Shown here: positions 60,815 through 64,000 of the stretch, piece by piece
How the letters are laid out: every line of letters begins with the position of its first letter
How positions within the stretch are numbered: position 1 is the stretch's first letter
Source of the DNA: JBGQBN01 sp041494805
Lineage (GTDB): Bacteria > Acidobacteriota > Terriglobia > Terriglobales > Acidobacteriaceae
Direction of reading: 5' to 3'
DNA length: 64,000 bases
Assembly (NCBI GenBank): GCA_041494805.1
Contig: JBGQBN010000011.1
Span: 1 to 64,000, forward strand
Program-made: the position numbers and the translations under genes
Notes under the pieces: generated by a model
Seen by the model: only the letters and a program-made list of their open reading frames with translations
The model's database searches: none
What the model was told of the DNA's origin: nothing

Positions 60815-61900
60815 CTACGCCGCAGTAACACGCCACAAACCGGTTTCCAGATCACCCGGCTGGACGGCAATCGAAGTCACTGCCAGCAAGCCGGTGCTGT
60901 TTTCTCCATCGGGAAGAAAGACATTACCGTACTGAAACCAGCCCATCGGCCAGCGGTCCTTGTTCCAGAGCAGCAGCCTCTGCCACTGCGAGCCGTCCAG
61001 GGAGCCGTACACGCATGCGCTGCGCTCCACGTTCGCGGCGCTGGGCTCAACCATGGTAGAGAAAAAAATTGCTTCGCCAACACGACATCCGTAAATCGAG
61101 GAACTGCTCAGCAACGCAAGTTCAGTCAACTTCCCACGGCGGTCGAGGTGGTAAACGTGGTTGGCCTCCAGCGGTGTATCGGAGGAAAAGTACAAACCAT
61201 CCAGCGCAGGGACAAGGGCAACGGCCCGCGCCTGCTGGTTTCCGGAAAGAACCACATCCACATTCTTGAAGTCGCCCGAGGCCCGCAGGATGCGGCATTC
61301 CGAGCCATCGTCGCCGGTGAGTATCCACAGACAGTTCTCCCACGGGTCGTAAACGATGTTGTGGACATGCCGGATCGCGCCCCGCGGAAAGGTATAGGCG
61401 ACGTGCCAGGTGGCGCCTCGGTCGGCGGAGGCGTAGATGTGAACCTCGTCACGCTGCGCATTGTCAAAATACTCGCCCCAGAAAATCTGATCGCTTGGGG
61501 TGACTGCGATATGCAAAGGACGCGTCCCGCGCAGTACTCTATGGGAAACGTGAAACTCGGATTCGCCCGGGGCCAGAGTAATGATCGCCCCCGGCGCCGC
61601 TGCGATCAGGTGTCCGGAAGAAAGCGCGGCCAGTGCGTGAAAGCCGTCGCGGAAGAGGCGGGAGGCAAGCCGCGATGAGGCACTCAGATTTCGCCACCAG
61701 GCGGGGCGGTATCGCGCCACGTGCTTCCAGACGATGCCGGGCGCGTCCATTCTGGCCTGCAACAATTCGTACCCGCGTGAGGCGTACAGCACGTCGTTAC
61801 ACCAGGCCAGAGCCCGCAACCGGGGCAACGTTGCCACCCTGGTGAGGCTCCACCTTGCCGCTTCTGGCGACTGCACTATAGGGACTGGTTGGGCTGCCAT
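60815..61900 (-). CDS. Beta-propeller protein of the polysaccharide locus
   Basis: The 361-residue protein contains repeated strand-turn units with Asp-box-like motifs (YASADRGATWHVAY, YGSLDGSQWQRLLLW) and aromatic strands, as in sialidase/BNR-type propellers. No signal peptide is visible and no catalytic set could be assigned. Its ribosome binding region GAGAAGAG comes from the adjacent 7-base repeat array. Its position between the carbamoyltransferase and C5-epimerase genes suggests it handles or recognises the same glycan. It could also be a structural protein. Confidence 0.75.
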   Translation of the reverse strand: MAAQPVPIVQSPEAARWSLTRVATLPRLRALAWCNDVLYASRGYELLQARMDAPGIVWKHVARYRPAWWRNLSASSRLASRLFRDGFHALAALSSGHLIAAAPGAIITLAPGESEFHVSHRVLRGTRPLHIAVTPSDQIFWGEYFDNAQRDEVHIYASADRGATWHVAYTFPRGAIRHVHNIVYDPWENCLWILTGDDGSECRILRASGDFKNVDVVLSGNQQARAVALVPALDGLYFSSDTPLEANHVYHLDRRGKLTELALLSSSSIYGCRVGEAIFFSTMVEPSAANVERSACVYGSLDGSQWQRLLLWNKDRWPMGWFQYGNVFLPDGENSTGLLAVTSIAVQPGDLETGLWRVTAA

Positions 61901-61903
61901 CTC

Positions 61904-61952
61904 TTCTCAGTTCCCAGTTCTCAATTCTGGGTTCTCAAGTCTCGGTTCTCAC
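61904..61952. repeat. Seven-copy heptad array extending into the carbamoyltransferase gene
   Basis: Units TTCTCAG, TTCCCAG, TTCTCAA, TTCTGGG, TTCTCAA, GTCTCGG, TTCTCAC run without gaps. The carbamoyltransferase stop codon is at 61921-61923, so more than half of the array is coding and specifies the last ten or so residues (KSENRDLRTQN). Confidence 0.86.
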
Positions 61953-63684
61953 TCTTGAGAACCAAATACGGGCCAATGGCAAGCGCATCCATGCGGGTAC
62001 GCTTGAAACAAGCAATGGCCTCCTCGGGCGCGCACACGATGGGCTCATTCTCGTTGAAGCTTGTGTTCAGGATAAGGGGTATTCCGGTCTCGCGATAGAA
62101 CGCGTGAATCAAGTCGTAATAAAGTGGATTCTCCTCGCGGCTGACGCTTTGCAGCCGTCCGGTATCGTCCACATGGTTCACCGCGCACAGTTGAGCGCGT
62201 TTTTCAGGACGAATCTTGTAGACGTGGAGCATGAAGGGCGATGGGTGGCCGTGCTCGAAGTATTCACCCTGGTACTCCGCCAGAATAGAAGGCGCAAATG
62301 GGCGGAACCACTCGCGATGCTTGACGCGTGCATTCAGCACGTCCTTCATGTTGGGTAACCCAGGGTGGGCCACAATCGATCGATTACCCAAAGCGCGCGG
62401 GCCCCATTCCATTCGTCCCTGGAACCAGCCGACAACGCTCCCCGCAGCCACTTTTCTAGCAACCGCCTCCAGCAAAGGCTCGCGTTCAAGTTTGCAATAG
62501 TGCAGGCCGGCGTTCTTCAAGCTGGATTCGATTCGCGGCCCGGCAAACTCAGGCCCAAGATACGAATTCTTCATCACGTACCGCCGCGGCTGCTTAAGCA
62601 CGGAATGGTAGGTATGCAACGCTGCGCCGATGGCCAGTCCCTCATCGCCGGCAGCAGGCTGAATCCAGGTACGCCGGAAGGGCGTCTGCGTGAAGATCTT
62701 TCCATTGGCAACGCTGTTGAGCGCGCAGCCTCCCGCCATGGCGAGATCCTCCACGGGCACATGCCCATGCAGCCGGTTCAGGAGCTGGAAGAACACTTCT
62801 TCGAAACGATGCTGCATGGCATAGGCGAGGTTCATGTCGCGCTGCGTAATCTCGGCATGAGGCTCGCGCGGGTCACCGAAAAGCTTCACCATTCGATCGG
62901 AGAAATGCCGGGCCAGGCGCACAGTGCCATCGGGCAAAACCTGCATCCCCTGGTTGCTGCCGAGAGGCTTGAAGTAATCCAGGTCAAGCTGAAAGTTTCC
63001 GTTTTTCAGGCCAATCACCTCGCGGAGCTTTTGGCAGTACGTGTCTTTCCCGTAGGGCGCGAGCCCCATGACCTTGCCTTCGTCTCCATATTTCTTGTAG
63101 CCGATGAACTCACAGACCATGGTGTAAAAGCTGCCCAGAGAGTGGGGCAGGTAAACCCGGTCGAGAACCTCAATCTCACCACCCTCACACCGGGCCATCA
63201 TGGTGGAGACAAAATCGCCAGAGCCGTCGTAGCTGAAACCCGCAGCCTTTTCCCAGGGCGAACAGTAGTAGGCGCTGGCAATGTGGGCTATGTGGTGCTC
63301 GAGGTGGTGCTGCTGGAAACGCAGCGCGCTCGGATCGGCATCGAGAGCCCCGGCCAGCAGCGAACGAACATCTCGCAAGGCCTCCTTGCGCTGACGCAGC
63401 CGGATGAAATTCAGAATTCGGGCGGGATTGGCCAGGGCATACTGAACTTTCTTGGCCAGGTTCGCGTCACTATCCTGTCCAACCGCGACATGATCGACGT
63501 CGGTAATCTTCGCGCCGACCGCATCCAGGCAGGCTCTGACTGCAAGCGAAGGAAATCCGCCGTAATGCTTGCTCCGATTCAGACGCTCCTCAGCGATGGC
63601 AAATACAACTTCACCATCCTGTACGATGGCAGCCGAGGCATCGGCGTGAAACATGTTCAGGCCCAGTATCAACATGGACGGCAA
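61921..63684 (-). CDS. NodU/CmcH-family carbamoyltransferase
   Basis: The 587-residue protein transfers a carbamoyl group from carbamoyl phosphate to a sugar or antibiotic hydroxyl. The N-terminal Kae1-like domain has ILGLNMFHADASAAIV, HHLEHHIAHIASAYY and SYDGSGDFVST; the C-terminal domain has GWFQGRMEWGPRALGNRS and LNTSFNENEPIV. The TTG at 63684 follows AAGGA; an ATG three codons later (63675) may be the real start. The last ten or so residues are encoded by a 7-base repeat array. It probably decorates the exopolysaccharide. Confidence 0.92.
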   Translation of the reverse strand: MPSMLILGLNMFHADASAAIVQDGEVVFAIAEERLNRSKHYGGFPSLAVRACLDAVGAKITDVDHVAVGQDSDANLAKKVQYALANPARILNFIRLRQRKEALRDVRSLLAGALDADPSALRFQQHHLEHHIAHIASAYYCSPWEKAAGFSYDGSGDFVSTMMARCEGGEIEVLDRVYLPHSLGSFYTMVCEFIGYKKYGDEGKVMGLAPYGKDTYCQKLREVIGLKNGNFQLDLDYFKPLGSNQGMQVLPDGTVRLARHFSDRMVKLFGDPREPHAEITQRDMNLAYAMQHRFEEVFFQLLNRLHGHVPVEDLAMAGGCALNSVANGKIFTQTPFRRTWIQPAAGDEGLAIGAALHTYHSVLKQPRRYVMKNSYLGPEFAGPRIESSLKNAGLHYCKLEREPLLEAVARKVAAGSVVGWFQGRMEWGPRALGNRSIVAHPGLPNMKDVLNARVKHREWFRPFAPSILAEYQGEYFEHGHPSPFMLHVYKIRPEKRAQLCAVNHVDDTGRLQSVSREENPLYYDLIHAFYRETGIPLILNTSFNENEPIVCAPEEAIACFKRTRMDALAIGPYLVLKSENRDLRTQN

Positions 63685-63750
63685 TTTTTCCTTCAGTTGG
63701 TGGGGCTCATCAGTCGGCGCAGTGTGCCGGTTATCCGCAAAGCACAGTTG

Positions 63751-64000
63751 TCAGTCCTTCCTGGCACGCAACTCGTAAATCTTGGCTTTAGTGTGAAACA
63801 TCTGCACCGCCTGGAAACCACAGTAGATCAGGCCAGGAACCCCGTCGAGAAATCCCAAACGAAACCCATAGCGGTAGAGGAAAATCAGCAACGGCGACCC
63901 AGGCAGCGCGTAAAGTTTCTTCTTGAGCCAGCGGCGGCGCTGCGCCTGCGCACCGAAGAACGCCGGCGGCAGCGCGCCGGGACTTTCCTCCCGGTTGAGA
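63751..64000 (-). CDS. C-terminal part of a family 2 glycosyltransferase (truncated by window edge)
   Basis: The reverse strand is open from the right edge to a TGA at 63751-63753 and encodes 82 residues. Near the middle are KKLYALPGSPLLIFLYRYG and FRLGFLDGVPGLIYCGFQAV, ending AKIYELRARKD. This tail (LYRYxxRLGFLDGxPGL) is typical of the WaaE/LgtF-like GT2 glycosyltransferases. The start and catalytic domain lie outside the window. Confidence 0.8.
   Translation of the reverse strand, partial: LNREESPGALPPAFFGAQAQRRRWLKKKLYALPGSPLLIFLYRYGFRLGFLDGVPGLIYCGFQAVQMFHTKAKIYELRARKD

Noticed and set aside
551..61952. Heptad arrays as CRISPR arrays
   Set aside because: The units are 7 bases, directly adjacent and lack unique spacers, and no cas gene is present.

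Overview
The window looks like a chromosomal segment from an Acidobacteriota (Terriglobia-like, Koribacter/Sulfotelmatobacter-type) soil bacterium. The evidence is indirect: roughly 60% GC, many GTG/TTG starts, several weak or absent ribosome binding sites, a bacilliredoxin, a family-5 uracil-DNA glycosylase, PilZ/GAF fusion proteins, a TPR-secretin-cohesin fusion, and intergenic arrays of degenerate 7-base repeats. There is no rRNA, transposase, integrase, phage gene or CRISPR array. A tRNA-Phe lies near the left end.

Layout. 1-4.6 kb: a leader hairpin for a gene off the left edge, tRNA-Phe, an M1 aminopeptidase and hutI. 5.0-7.2 kb: one lower-GC accessory gene with a PD-(D/E)XK-like nuclease motif, inserted between hutI and hutU. 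7.2-12.2 kb: hutU, two pseudopilins and a secretin. 12.5-14.2 kb: smpB, an Smr protein and a VapBC-like toxin-antitoxin pair with a promoter/operator overlapping the start codon. 14.4-20.1 kb: a RoxA-like dihaem lipoprotein, pepA and argS. 20.3-30.5 kb, forward strand: larC, metG, tatD, yajQ, polyprenyl diphosphate synthase, a DedA-rhodanese protein interrupted by an in-frame UGA, a CYTH protein and a large outer-membrane barrel. 30.5-33.9 kb: bacilliredoxin, murB, an outer-membrane protein and uracil-DNA glycosylase.

34.2-40.1 kb is the proteostasis cluster tig-clpP-clpX-lon, with a probable leaderless promoter before tig and a terminator after lon. 40.2-47.7 kb holds engB, an NAD-dependent epimerase, three PilZ proteins and a GAF-TM-AMIN-amidase fusion. 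47.8-55.3 kb is a reverse-strand run: S9 peptidase, DUF885 protein, lipoprotein, AmrS-type radical SAM enzyme and a PilZ-GAF-TM-Sel1 protein. 55.5-64 kb is an exopolysaccharide locus: WecA-like transferase, Wza-like export protein, GT4 glycosyltransferase, glucuronyl C5-epimerase-like protein, a beta-propeller protein, a carbamoyltransferase and a truncated glycosyltransferase.

The strongest anomalies are three. First, a UGA sits exactly in the active-site loop of the DedA-rhodanese protein, followed by an intact 52-codon continuation and a SECIS-like hairpin, which makes it a candidate selenoprotein. Second, eleven loci carry intergenic arrays with strict 7-base phasing, often as facing inverted arms, and some extend into genes. 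Third, cytoplasmic sensor domains (GAF, PilZ) are repeatedly fused through a transmembrane helix to envelope domains.
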